From Alphaproteobacteria bacterium (GTDB lineage Bacteria > Pseudomonadota > Alphaproteobacteria > Ferrovibrionales > Ferrovibrionaceae): 46,187 nt of DNA. How positions within the stretch are numbered: position 1 is the stretch's first letter; each line of letters starts with the position of its first letter. Location: the NCBI GenBank assembly GCA_026126215.1, contig JAHCJQ010000016.1, positions 1 through 46,187 on the forward strand, given 5' to 3'. The notes below the pieces were generated by a model. That model did no database searches and was not told the origin of the DNA. It saw nothing but the letters and a program-made list of their open reading frames with translations. Both the position numbers and the translations under genes were made by a program. Positions 27,911 through 36,428 of the stretch are shown here, piece by piece.

Positions 27911-28776
27911 GCCTTGCGCCCGAGCAGGCCCTGGGGCCTGAGCAGCAGCACGAGGATCAGCAGCGCGAAAGTCACCATGCTCTTTGCCGAAGGCGTGAGC
28001 ACCAGGCCGGCAAGCGCCTCGGAAACACCAACCAGAAGGCCACCGAGCAGGGCACCGCCCATGCTTCCCAGGCCGCCGACGATGACGATCACGAAGGCAA
28101 GCAGCGTGTATGTGGGGCCCAGCATTGGCGTGACATCGACCAGCAGCACCATCATGCAGCCCGCCGCGCCGACGCAGGCCGAGCCCAGTCCGAAGGTCAG
28201 TGCATAGAGCCGCTTGACGTTGAGCCCCACCACCAGCGCACCGCGATTGTTGTCGGCGCAGGCGCGGATCGCCTTGCCGGTCGGCGCATAGCGAAAGAAG
28301 GCGAAGAGCGCGGCAGCAACGGCAAGCGCCGCCAGCGCGGCGATCACCCGAACCTTGTCAAGCAGGATCGGTCCGATCTGGTAGCTGTCATAGGCATAGT
28401 CCACGAGCACGTTGCGCGCGTTCGGTCCGAAGAACATCAGGAGGCCGTTGATCATGATGATGGCGATCGCCACCAGCAGGATGAACTGCGAATGCTCTGG
28501 CCGGGTGATGAAGGGATTTATCACCGCCGTCTGCATGGCATAGCCGAACAGGAACAGCGTGGCCATGATCGGCAGCATGAGCAGCAGCGGATCGAGCTTG
28601 AAATAGACGAACAGCATCACCGCTGCATACATGGCAAGCGTCATCATTTCGCCGTGCGCGAAATTCACCACCCTCACGACGCCGAATATGACCGACAGGC
28701 CAAGCGCCATCAGCCCATAGACCAGCCCGGTCAGCACGCCGCCAAGCGCGACGTTCAGATACAGTTCAATCGGCAT
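27907..28776 (-). CDS. livH: Branched-chain-type ABC transporter permease LivH
   Basis: The partner permease, 289 residues, with the LivH signature segments GLVYGLMALGLSVIFGVVRV, NFAHGEMMTLAMYAAVM, the coupling loop GKAIRACADNNRGALVVGLN, and VIVIVGGLGSMGGALLGGLL. It begins 39 nt downstream of the binding-protein gene and overlaps livM by 4 nt. Together LivH and LivM form the membrane channel for the importer. Confidence 0.94.
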   Translation of the reverse strand: MPIELYLNVALGGVLTGLVYGLMALGLSVIFGVVRVVNFAHGEMMTLAMYAAVMLFVYFKLDPLLLMLPIMATLFLFGYAMQTAVINPFITRPEHSQFILLVAIAIIMINGLLMFFGPNARNVLVDYAYDSYQIGPILLDKVRVIAALAALAVAAALFAFFRYAPTGKAIRACADNNRGALVVGLNVKRLYALTFGLGSACVGAAGCMMVLLVDVTPMLGPTYTLLAFVIVIVGGLGSMGGALLGGLLVGVSEALAGLVLTPSAKSMVTFALLILVLLLRPQGLLGRKA

Positions 28777-28815
28777 GCCGACCGGCGGTCGATAAGAAAT
28801 CCGGGAATATGCGCC

Positions 28816-30087
28816 TCAGCCGCGATTGTTCCATCCGGGAACAGGGAATACGGGCTTGAGCTCCTGCGCCTCGGCCGGGAGCACCACCTTCGGCTCGAGA
28901 TTGCGGTTCTGCAGCGCCGCCGAAGCGATGGTGGTCGCCTGTCCCTTCTCGTTGAACTGGATGGCCCCGCCGATCATCACCCGTTTGTCGATCTTGGTGG
29001 CGCGCAGCGCCTCGGCCAGCGCCTGGCCGTTCGTCGACTTGGCACGCTGATAGGCGTCGGCCACGATCATCATCGATTCGAAGGAGAAGCCGACATTGAA
29101 GATGTGCCCGATCAGACGATCATTGGGGAACTGCTTGCGGAAAGCCCCAGCCACCTTCTGCGCGATTTCAGACTTCGGATTGTACCAGGGCACATTGGTG
29201 ACGCAGTACTCGGAGAACTTTCCGAGCGTGGTGAAGAACTGCTCCTCGTACATGCCGGGCGAACCGGGGCTGATGATACCCATCGGCTCGAAACGCTGCT
29301 TGACCATCTCACGCACCAGCAGGATCGAATCGTTGAGCCGGCTGACCAGCATCACCATCTCGGCGCCGCTCGCCTTGGCCTTCGCCACCTCGACCGAAAG
29401 GTCGCGCGCGGCCGGATCGTAGGAAATGGTCTCGAGAATCTTGAACGGCATTTCGAGCCGCGGGAACAGCGCCTCCACGCCACGCGCGGATGCCTGGCCG
29501 AACGTGTCGTTCACATGCATGAAGACCGCCGTCTTCGGCGTCGCGCCTGTGGCCTTGAAAAACTCCTTCATGAGCGACAGGCCGTTGCCGATCAGCATGG
29601 GCGCCGTCGGGAAATTGCGAAAGACGTACTTGTAGCCCTGCTCGGTGATCTGCGGCGCGGCCGCGATGTTGATCATGAAGGGGACGCCCTTCTGTTCCGC
29701 CACCTGGGCGATCGCGCCGGCGGCGCCGGAATCGAAGGGTCCGATCAGGACATGGGCGCCATCGTTGACCAGCTTCTCGGCACGCGAACGCGCGAGATCG
29801 ACGTTGGTCTCGAAATCGACCGAGGTGACGTCCAGCTTGACGTTGTAGCCCATTTCCGCGAGCAGCGCGGGCGCGATATCGATGCCGCGCTGGCAGGACT
29901 GGCCGAAGAAAGCCTGCGGTCCGGACTTGGGCAGAATGACGCCGACCTTCAGCGCCGCCGCCTGGCCGCGAACGATGTTGAAGGGCGCCACGCCGGCCAC
30001 CGCCGCCGCGGCGATGGCTGAGCCGGTGAAGGTGCGGCGGGTCACTCCTGGAAGGCGCCGTGCGCTCTTGTTGCTGGTGCTGGTCAT
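28816..30087 (-). CDS. Periplasmic binding protein of the Liv-type transporter
   Basis: A Peripla_BP_6 type substrate-binding protein of 423 residues. The N-terminus has a twin-arginine-like signal (TRRTFTGSAIAAAAVAGVAP, about residues 15-36) suggesting Tat export. The mature part starts near ALKVGVILPKSGPQAFFGQS and includes VLIGPFDSGAAGAIAQVAEQ and KTAVFMHVNDTFGQASARGV, both usual in this fold. Ligand cannot be predicted; the neighbouring CoA ligases make an organic acid more attractive than an amino acid. The ribosome-binding site AGGGAGGAAAAGG is strong. It is the first gene of the transport operon, 126 nt after the thiolase gene. Confidence 0.9.
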   Translation of the reverse strand: MTSTSNKSARRLPGVTRRTFTGSAIAAAAVAGVAPFNIVRGQAAALKVGVILPKSGPQAFFGQSCQRGIDIAPALLAEMGYNVKLDVTSVDFETNVDLARSRAEKLVNDGAHVLIGPFDSGAAGAIAQVAEQKGVPFMINIAAAPQITEQGYKYVFRNFPTAPMLIGNGLSLMKEFFKATGATPKTAVFMHVNDTFGQASARGVEALFPRLEMPFKILETISYDPAARDLSVEVAKAKASGAEMVMLVSRLNDSILLVREMVKQRFEPMGIISPGSPGMYEEQFFTTLGKFSEYCVTNVPWYNPKSEIAQKVAGAFRKQFPNDRLIGHIFNVGFSFESMMIVADAYQRAKSTNGQALAEALRATKIDKRVMIGGAIQFNEKGQATTIASAALQNRNLEPKVVLPAEAQELKPVFPVPGWNNRG

Positions 30088-30213
30088 GTTCCTTTTCCTC
30101 CCTGCCGGTCAGCCGGACGGTAGCCACGGGCCACCTCCCGGCTCCGGAATTCCTTGGTGCGCCAATGACATTAGCCGATGAAAATTGGTGCCGGAAGTCC
30201 CTTCGGACGGGTT

Positions 30214-31380
30214 TCAGCGGAGCGGTTCGAGGATGCTCACGTAGTTCGCCACCGCCGCACCGCCCATATTGAAGACACCGGCGAGCCTGGCACCGGGCAC
30301 CTGGATGCCCCCGGCCGTGCCGGAAAGCTGCATCGCGGAAAGCACGTGCATGGAGACGCCGGTCGCCCCGACCGGATGACCCTTGGCCTTGAGGCCGCCG
30401 GAAGGATTGACCGGCAGCCGGCCATCCTTTTCCGTCCAGCCTTCCAGTATGGCGCGCGCGCCCTGTCCGCGCGGCGTCAGACCCATCGCCTCATACTCGA
30501 TGAGTTCCGCGATGGTGAAACAGTCATGGGTTTCCACCAGATCGAGATCATCGAGCGTCAGGCGGGCGGCGGCGAGCGCCTGAGCCCAGGCGCGCGCCGG
30601 TCCCTCGAAAGCCAGTATGTCGCGTTTCGACATGGGCAGATAGTCGTTCACCTGAACCCCGGCGCGGAAGGCGATCGCCTTCTTCATCGACAGCGCCGTA
30701 TCGGTGTCGGCCAGGACCAGTGCCGCCGCGCCGTCGGACACCAGCGAGCAGTCGGTGCGCTTGAGCGGACCGGCAACCAGCGGATTCCGCTCCGAGACCT
30801 GGCGGCAGAAATCGAAGCCGAAATCCTTCTGCATGTGGGCCAGCGGGTTGGCGGCACCGTTGCGGTGGTTCTTGGCCGCGATCCGCGCCAGCGCATCCGA
30901 CTGGTCGCCATGGGCCTGGAAGTAGCGGCTGGCGATGCGGCCGAATACGCCGGCAAAACCAGCCGGCTCCTCGCCATCTTCGGGCAGGTAGCTTGCCTTG
31001 ATCAGGCAGTTGCCGACCTCCTGCGTGCTGATCCCGGTCATTTTCTCGACGCCGATCACCAGCACGAAACGGGCGCGCCGCGCGGCTATGGCATTGAGGC
31101 CCTGGTGAATGGCCGCAGAACCGGTGGCGCAGGCATTCTCGACGCGCGTTGCCGGCACGAAGCGCAGATCGGGATCGGCCTGGAGCGCCAGCGAGGAGAT
31201 GAACTCCTGGCGCTCCATCCCCGCGTTGAAGGTCCCGACATATATGGAATCGACCTCGCTGGCGGCGATGCCCGCGTCCGCCAACGCCTCGCGCGCCACC
31301 TTGCAGACGAGGTCCTCGACCGTTTCCCCGTCCAGCTTGCCGAAACGGCTGTGACTCCAGCCGACTATGCATGCGCTCAT
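30214..31380 (-). CDS. SCP2-type thiolase / acetyl-CoA acetyltransferase
   Basis: A 388-residue thiolase of the SCP-x/SCP2 branch. The nucleophile is probably Cys84 in VENACATGSAAIHQGLNAIA. The branch-specific LVETHDCFTIAELIEYEAMG comes later, and the C-terminal NPSGGLKAKGHPVGATGVSM gives the catalytic His. Such enzymes cleave 3-ketoacyl-CoA or act on acyl-CoA condensation; many have no known substrate. It lies upstream of the transporter operon in the same direction, so it may finish the breakdown of acids taken up and activated by its neighbours (inference). A short hairpin overlaps its ribosome-binding site. Confidence 0.88.
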   Translation of the reverse strand: MSACIVGWSHSRFGKLDGETVEDLVCKVAREALADAGIAASEVDSIYVGTFNAGMERQEFISSLALQADPDLRFVPATRVENACATGSAAIHQGLNAIAARRARFVLVIGVEKMTGISTQEVGNCLIKASYLPEDGEEPAGFAGVFGRIASRYFQAHGDQSDALARIAAKNHRNGAANPLAHMQKDFGFDFCRQVSERNPLVAGPLKRTDCSLVSDGAAALVLADTDTALSMKKAIAFRAGVQVNDYLPMSKRDILAFEGPARAWAQALAAARLTLDDLDLVETHDCFTIAELIEYEAMGLTPRGQGARAILEGWTEKDGRLPVNPSGGLKAKGHPVGATGVSMHVLSAMQLSGTAGGIQVPGARLAGVFNMGGAAVANYVSILEPLR

Positions 31381-31402
31381 GAAAGCCCTCCCGCAGGGCC
31401 TT
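31378..31402 (-). other. Hairpin covering the thiolase ribosome-binding site
   Basis: On the minus strand the mRNA can pair TGAAGGCCCT with AGGGCTTTCA (one G-U pair) around a GCGGG loop. The stem holds part of the GGGAGGG ribosome-binding site and reaches the A of the start codon. It could damp translation, or be a partial terminator after the kinase gene; no T run follows. Confidence 0.35.
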
Positions 31403-31448
31403 CATCTTGTCCGTCCGGACGCGAAAAGCAAGGGTGCCGGCGGTGTCC

Positions 31449-32834
31449 TCAGGTCCCGACGCTGAACGCCAGGGCAGTATCGCGGACCAGCCGCTCGGGT
31501 GGCAGGTCGATCTCGGCCACCGTCCCCTCCCCGGGCTTGCTGTAGAGACGCAGATGCCCGCCATGCAGTTCGATGAGCTTGCGGGCGATGGCGAGGCCCA
31601 GTCCGGCGCCGCCGTGACTGCGCGAATGCGACCCCTCCAGCCTGCCGAATGGCTGCAGCGCGTCCTCGATTCTCTCTTCCGGCATGCCGATGCCATTGTC
31701 GGCGATTCCAAGGCGCAGGCAGCCATCGCCGGTCATCGTGGCGGACAACTCGATCCGCCCGCCCGGTGCGGTGAACTTTATGGCGTTTCCGGCCAGGTTG
31801 AGCACCACCTGCCGCAGTTTGATCGGATCGGCCCTGAGACGCGGCAGGGCCGGTTGGGCGACGATCTCGATACTGAGCCCGCGTGCCTCGGCGGCATCGG
31901 AGAGGAACTCACGGCACTGGCCGAGAAGGCGCGCCGCATCGACCATGTCCTCGTCGAGGACGAGGCGACCGGTCTCGGCGCGCGAGAGGTCCAGGATGTC
32001 GTTGATCAGCGACAGCAGGCGATGGCCGCTCTCGGCAATGTGCTCGGCCGATTCCCGCCGCAATTCCGCATCTCCCTGCGCCGCCTTGGAACGCAGGATC
32101 TCCGCAAAGCCGATGATGGCATTGAGCGGCGTGCGCAGTTCATGGCTCATGTTGGCCACGAATTCCGCCTTGGCGCGGGTCGCGGCCTCGGAACGCTCTA
32201 GCAGACGCAGATTCTCGCAGCGCAGCCGGATGCTTTCGAGAAATGCGCTGAAACCGTTGCGCGCGAAGAGGAGCAGCGCGGCGAGATAGGCAAGCGCCAT
32301 GGCGCTCATATAGCCGTGCACCGGCTCGCCGCCGCGCATCAGCATTGCGATGGCCGGAAGAAGGGCGAGGAGCACGTAGCCGATGCAGGCCGCCGGCACC
32401 ACCTGCAGCGTGGCGAGTGCTGCCGCCGACATGCCGCCGCAGACGAAGACCAGCAGGACCTGGTGCGCGACCGAATCTTCGGGAAACAGCAGGATCGCGG
32501 CCGCGCCCCATACCGCGCCGGACGCCCAGGCGAAAAGCACCAGTTCGCCGAGCCGCGCCTCCACGCCACGTCCGTCTTGGACCGCATGGCGGTTGCGCCA
32601 CCAGATGAGGATACGTGCCAGCACCAGTGCCAGCACCAGCGCGCCCCAGATGAGCAGTCGTTCGCGATCGCCAAGAGACCAGAAGAAGGCAACCGTCAGC
32701 AGGGCATTGAAGGCAAGGCCCCCGGTCGCGATCGGCACATTGCGCTCGATCGTGCGTACCTGCTCGCTGCCCAGCTCGCTTGCGGTGTCGGGATCCAACT
32801 CGCCAGCGAGCCACAGGCTGTGCCAACCCGCCAT
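31449..32834 (-). CDS. Membrane-bound sensor histidine kinase
   Basis: About 461 residues. The N-terminal half (about 30-205) is a set of roughly six membrane segments (for example GALVLALVLARILIWW, QVLLVFVCGGMSAAALATL, MSAMALAYLAALLLFA) with no clear periplasmic sensor domain. A HisKA domain follows with the H-box FVANMSHELRTPLNAIIGFA and then HATPase boxes: N QVVLNLAGNAIKFT, G1 ADNGIGM, G2 HGGAGLGLAIARK. The H-box is of the DivJ/PleC class that acts on DivK in CtrA-type bacteria, but many unrelated kinases share it. No response regulator or receiver is adjacent. ATG 32834 gives a sensible start; ATG 32891 is the alternative. It follows the dihydroorotase-like gene. Confidence 0.85.
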   Translation of the reverse strand: MAGWHSLWLAGELDPDTASELGSEQVRTIERNVPIATGGLAFNALLTVAFFWSLGDRERLLIWGALVLALVLARILIWWRNRHAVQDGRGVEARLGELVLFAWASGAVWGAAAILLFPEDSVAHQVLLVFVCGGMSAAALATLQVVPAACIGYVLLALLPAIAMLMRGGEPVHGYMSAMALAYLAALLLFARNGFSAFLESIRLRCENLRLLERSEAATRAKAEFVANMSHELRTPLNAIIGFAEILRSKAAQGDAELRRESAEHIAESGHRLLSLINDILDLSRAETGRLVLDEDMVDAARLLGQCREFLSDAAEARGLSIEIVAQPALPRLRADPIKLRQVVLNLAGNAIKFTAPGGRIELSATMTGDGCLRLGIADNGIGMPEERIEDALQPFGRLEGSHSRSHGGAGLGLAIARKLIELHGGHLRLYSKPGEGTVAEIDLPPERLVRDTALAFSVGT

Positions 32835-32942
32835 CAGCTTGCCCCGAACCCTGTGGGATGCCAGCCGGTCTCGGCCGGCGGCATGCGGCAAGTATGCGCC
32901 CCGCCGCGCCCCGGCTCAAGGCGCGCCAGGCTGCCGGTCCAT

Positions 32943-34280
32943 TCAACTTCTGGGCAAGGTTTCCTGGAAGCGGACCGGCTGTCCCGGATGCCCGGACAGC
33001 TCGCCCTCGCGCATGGAGAAACGGCCGCGCAGAACGGTCATCACCGGCCGGCCGGTCACCTCCATGCCGGTAAAGGGCGACCAGCCGCAACGGCTTCGGA
33101 GCCAAGCCTCCTCGATACGCCAGCGCCGCTTCAGGTCGACCACCGAGAAGTCCGCGTCGAAGCCGCGCGCGATCCGACCCTTGCCGGCGATGCCGAAGAT
33201 GCGGGCCGGTCCGGCGGAGGTCAGGTCCACCAGCCGCAGCAGGCTGAGCCGGCCGGCATTGACATGATCGAGCATCAGCGGCAGGAGGGTCTGCACGCCT
33301 GGCATGCCGGACGGGCTCTGCGGATAGGGCTTGCGCTTCTCCTCGAGCGTGTGCGGTGCATGGTCGGAACCGATCACGTCCACAACCCCTGCGCGCAACG
33401 CCGCCCAGAGCGCATCCCGATGCCGGGCCTCGCGGATCGGCGGGTTCATTTGCGCCAGCGTCCCGAGCCGCTCGTAGGCTTCCGGCGCGGCGAGCGTGAG
33501 ATGCTGGGGCGTCACCTCGACACTGGCAATGTCCCTGTGCGCCGCCAGAAGTTCCATCTCTTCGGCGGTCGTTACATGAAGGACATGAACGCGCCGTCCG
33601 GCCGCGCGCGCCAGGCGGAGCAGCCGCTCCGTCGCCAGTCGCGCCGATTCGGCATCGCGCCAGAGCGGATGCAGCTCGGCCCCGCCGCCGCTCGAAGCGA
33701 CGTCCCGGCGTGCGCGCAGCCGCGGCTCGTCCTCGGCATGCACCGACATCCGCCTTCGGCCATGGCGGAGCACTTCGCCAAGGCGCGCGTCGTCATCGAC
33801 CAGCAGATCGCCGGTCGAGGCACCCATGAACAGCTTCACCCCCGCCACGCCGGGCAGGCTTTCAAGATGCGGCAGTTCCTCGGTGTTGCTGCCGGTCGCG
33901 CCGACGAAAAAGGCGTGGTCGGCATGGGTCCGCCCGGCGGCGCGACGCAGTTTCTCGGCGATCTCCGCCTCGTTTGCCGTCGAGGGCTTGGTGTTCGGCA
34001 TTTCGAAAACCGCCACCACGCCGCCCATGGCGGCGGCGGCGGTGCCGGTCTGCAGGTCCTCCTTGTGTTCAAGCCCCGGTTCACGGAAATGCACCTGGGT
34101 GTCGATCACACCGGGCAGGACATGCAGGCCATCGAGCTGGACTGCTTCCTCTGCCTGCCCGGCATCGAACTGCCCGATGGCCGCAATGCGGCCGGCAACG
34201 ACGCCGATATCGGCCTGAAAAATTCCGTCATGCGAGACCACGGTGCCGTTACGCAACAGCAGATCGAAACGGTCGGACAT
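32943..34280 (-). CDS. pyrC: Dihydroorotase-like amidohydrolase
   Basis: A class I dihydroorotase family protein of 445 residues. It has VLPGVIDTQVHFREPGLEHK (first metal site, about residues 55-74), EMPNTKPST, the GVKLFMGASTG lysine, MSVHAEDE, VLHVTT and IGSDHAPHT, then GMPGVQTLLPLML. Dihydroorotase makes dihydroorotate from carbamoyl aspartate in pyrimidine synthesis. One position is unusual: the first metal-ligand motif, normally HxH, reads QVH, with Gln62 in place of the first His. All other expected ligands seem to be there, so it may be an active variant or a related cyclic amidohydrolase. pyrB is not adjacent. It starts 60 nt after the glycosyltransferase gene. Confidence 0.85.
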   Translation of the reverse strand: MSDRFDLLLRNGTVVSHDGIFQADIGVVAGRIAAIGQFDAGQAEEAVQLDGLHVLPGVIDTQVHFREPGLEHKEDLQTGTAAAAMGGVVAVFEMPNTKPSTANEAEIAEKLRRAAGRTHADHAFFVGATGSNTEELPHLESLPGVAGVKLFMGASTGDLLVDDDARLGEVLRHGRRRMSVHAEDEPRLRARRDVASSGGGAELHPLWRDAESARLATERLLRLARAAGRRVHVLHVTTAEEMELLAAHRDIASVEVTPQHLTLAAPEAYERLGTLAQMNPPIREARHRDALWAALRAGVVDVIGSDHAPHTLEEKRKPYPQSPSGMPGVQTLLPLMLDHVNAGRLSLLRLVDLTSAGPARIFGIAGKGRIARGFDADFSVVDLKRRWRIEEAWLRSRCGWSPFTGMEVTGRPVMTVLRGRFSMREGELSGHPGQPVRFQETLPRS

Positions 34281-34340
34281 TCTGGTTTCCCACGATTTGG
34301 AGCCGGTACGGGCCTGGACCCGGTGTCATATAGCGCCTCT

Positions 34341-35300
34341 TCAGGTCGTCCCGCCACCCTCGCGGCGCCAGAGTTCTTCCGCAGCCCGAACGACCGTCGC
34401 CACGGGAAGATCGGTCATGAGCGAACCGCGCCCGGTGCGAAATTCCGGCCGTAAGGCGAGTTCCTCGTAGCTCGCCGGACCACGGACGCTGGCGCACTTC
34501 TCGCCCCATGGCGCATAGACCTCCTCGCGGCTCGGGCCGAAGAGACCGAGCGTCGGCACGCCGGCGGCGGCTGCCATGTGCATCAGGCCGCTATCGTTGC
34601 CGACGAACAGGGCGGCACGGCACAGGCACGCCTGCGCCGTGAGCAGGTCGGTGCGCCCAACCAGATCGACCGTGGGCAGCCCGGTCAGGCCCTGCAGGAC
34701 TTGCGACGCATGGCTGGCGTCCTCGGGCCCGCCGAGCAAGACGATGCGTGCGCCTGGCAGAATGCCCCCTGGCGCCACGAGGCGGCGGGCAAGCTCCGCG
34801 AAACGCTCCAGCGGCCAGCGCTTCGGTTCCCAGCGCGCGCCCACCCCAAGGGCCAGAACCGGCGCACCAGGCGGCAGCAGCGTCTCGGCCACCTGCTCCT
34901 GGCGCCGGGACAGCCAGATGCGGGGCGCAGGCGGATCGACCATGCCGAACTGCAGGCCGAGCTGGCGCACCTTGTGCGCCCGCGTCATCGAGCGACGCAG
35001 CACCTTGCGGCGCCGGGCGATCAGGACCTGGCCGATCGCCGACCCTCGCAGATCCACCAGCAGGCTCCAGGGCGTCAGCACCACCTGGCGCCAGAGCTCA
35101 TACCAGTGGCCGAGCCATGGCCGCTTCTCCATGACCAGCAGTCGCTCCAGCGCCGGCATCTCCGCGAAAAGCAGCGCCGGGTCCGGGCCGCAAGCGATTG
35201 TGAAGCGGGCCTGGGGATAGCGCGCGAGCAGCATGTCGAGCAGCCCGGTCGAGAGCACTGCATCGCCGATGCGGCCGGAGGTGATGAAAAGGATGCGCAT
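34341..35300 (-). CDS. Heptosyltransferase-like glycosyltransferase (GT9)
   Basis: A 319-residue GT9-family protein. It opens with RILFITSGRIGDAVLSTGLL, the standard nucleotide-sugar transferase start, and has LALGVGARWEPKRWP, IVLLGGPEDASHASQVL and the family signature FVGNDSGLMHMAAAAGVPTL followed by GLFGPS. GT9 enzymes add heptose or similar sugars to the lipopolysaccharide core at the cytoplasmic face of the inner membrane; the exact sugar is unknown here. ATG 35300 gives the usual start; in-frame codons up to 35369 are rejected as non-family sequence. It is divergent from ygfZ with 139 nt between starts. Confidence 0.88.
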   Translation of the reverse strand: MRILFITSGRIGDAVLSTGLLDMLLARYPQARFTIACGPDPALLFAEMPALERLLVMEKRPWLGHWYELWRQVVLTPWSLLVDLRGSAIGQVLIARRRKVLRRSMTRAHKVRQLGLQFGMVDPPAPRIWLSRRQEQVAETLLPPGAPVLALGVGARWEPKRWPLERFAELARRLVAPGGILPGARIVLLGGPEDASHASQVLQGLTGLPTVDLVGRTDLLTAQACLCRAALFVGNDSGLMHMAAAAGVPTLGLFGPSREEVYAPWGEKCASVRGPASYEELALRPEFRTGRGSLMTDLPVATVVRAAEELWRREGGGTT

Positions 35301-35439
35301 GGGCCGGCATCCTAGCCGATCAGCCGGCCGTCGGGACAAGTTCCTGGCCGGCGCCTGCGATCTTGCCATTTTCGGCTGTCTCGCTTACCTGATGAAATGG
35401 TATCGGCTGACGACCAACATTGCGAGGCTGCCCCGCACC

Positions 35440-36339
35440 ATGTCCGAACTCGTTCATGCGAAGCTTGCCGATCGCGGGCTCCTGACCCTGGTTGGCGAGG
35501 AAACGCGCAAGTTCCTGCAGGGACTCGTCTCGAATGACGTCGAGAAGGTCACGCCCGCGCACGGCATCTATGCGGCGCTGCTCAGCCCGCAGGGCAAGTT
35601 CCTGCATGATTTCTTCATCCTTGAGTGGCGCGACGGGTTGATCCTCGATTGCGAGGCGGAGCGGCGTGCTGATCTGCAACGGCGGCTGACGCTTTACCGG
35701 CTGCGCTCGAAGGTGCGGATCGGCGAGGCTGACGCAGGCCTCGGCGTCCACGTCGCCTTCGGCGACGGCGCAGCGGCCCGCCTTGGCCTGCCGGCGGAAC
35801 CGGGCGCCGGCGTCGCCTTCGCCGGCGGCATCGCCATGGTCGACCCTCGCCTGCCCGGTCTTGGCCTGCGGCTTGTCGGCGAGGATGCCGCTATCGGCGA
35901 AGCCTTGCAGGCGGCCGGGTTCCGGTCGGGCGAGGCAAGCGAATATCATCGCCTGCGCGTCCATCTCGGCGTTCCCGATGGCAGCCGCGACCTGCCAATC
36001 GAGAAGGCTTTCCTGCTCGAGAACAATTTCGAAGAGCTGAACGGGGTCGATTTCCGCAAGGGCTGCTATGTCGGCCAGGAACTCACCGCCCGTACCAAGT
36101 ATCGCGGACTGGTGCGCAAGCGGCTGTTCCGGGTGGATGGCGACCGCTCTCTGCCGCCCGCAGGGACGCCGGTCATGGCGGGCGATAAGGAGGCCGGCAT
36201 TCTCTATTCCGCGCTCGAACGCCAGGGCTTGGCGCTGCTGCGCCTCGAACCGGTGCAGGAGGCGGCGGATGCCGGCACGCCGCTTACCGCCGGCGATGCC
36301 CGGCTCGTTCCGGTCAAGCCTGCCTACGCGCGCTTCTGA
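35440..36339 (+). CDS. ygfZ: Folate-binding protein YgfZ
   Basis: A 299-residue protein related to the aminomethyltransferase GcvT. The diagnostic YgfZ motif RKGCYVGQELTART sits at 206-219 with Cys209. Other landmarks are FLQGLVSNDVEKVTPAHGIY and AALLSPQGKFLHDFFI near the N-terminus. YgfZ (IBA57 in mitochondria) uses folate to help make or repair certain iron-sulfur enzymes, including the tRNA-modifying MiaB. ATG 35440 was chosen because it gives the normal family N-terminus (SELVHAKLADRGLLTLVGEE); longer in-frame starts read into the divergent promoter region. Confidence 0.93.
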   Translation: MSELVHAKLADRGLLTLVGEETRKFLQGLVSNDVEKVTPAHGIYAALLSPQGKFLHDFFILEWRDGLILDCEAERRADLQRRLTLYRLRSKVRIGEADAGLGVHVAFGDGAAARLGLPAEPGAGVAFAGGIAMVDPRLPGLGLRLVGEDAAIGEALQAAGFRSGEASEYHRLRVHLGVPDGSRDLPIEKAFLLENNFEELNGVDFRKGCYVGQELTARTKYRGLVRKRLFRVDGDRSLPPAGTPVMAGDKEAGILYSALERQGLALLRLEPVQEAADAGTPLTAGDARLVPVKPAYARF

Positions 36340-36428
36340 ACCGGCAAGGCCTTCGCGCCGCAGTTCCGTCCCCCGACGGGGCATGCTAGGTTGTTCGCGG
36401 CTGTAACGGCGTCATTCGGGGGGTGCGG

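Noticed and set aside
32316..34454. A 712-codon open frame on the plus strand opposite the kinase and dihydroorotase genes
   Set aside because: Low-complexity Arg/Pro/His-rich translation spanning two well-supported minus-strand genes; no family motif or ribosome-binding site.
35301..35439. Sigma-70 promoter for ygfZ (TTGCCA with TACCTG at 17 nt)
   Set aside because: The -10 element matches the consensus too poorly to list.
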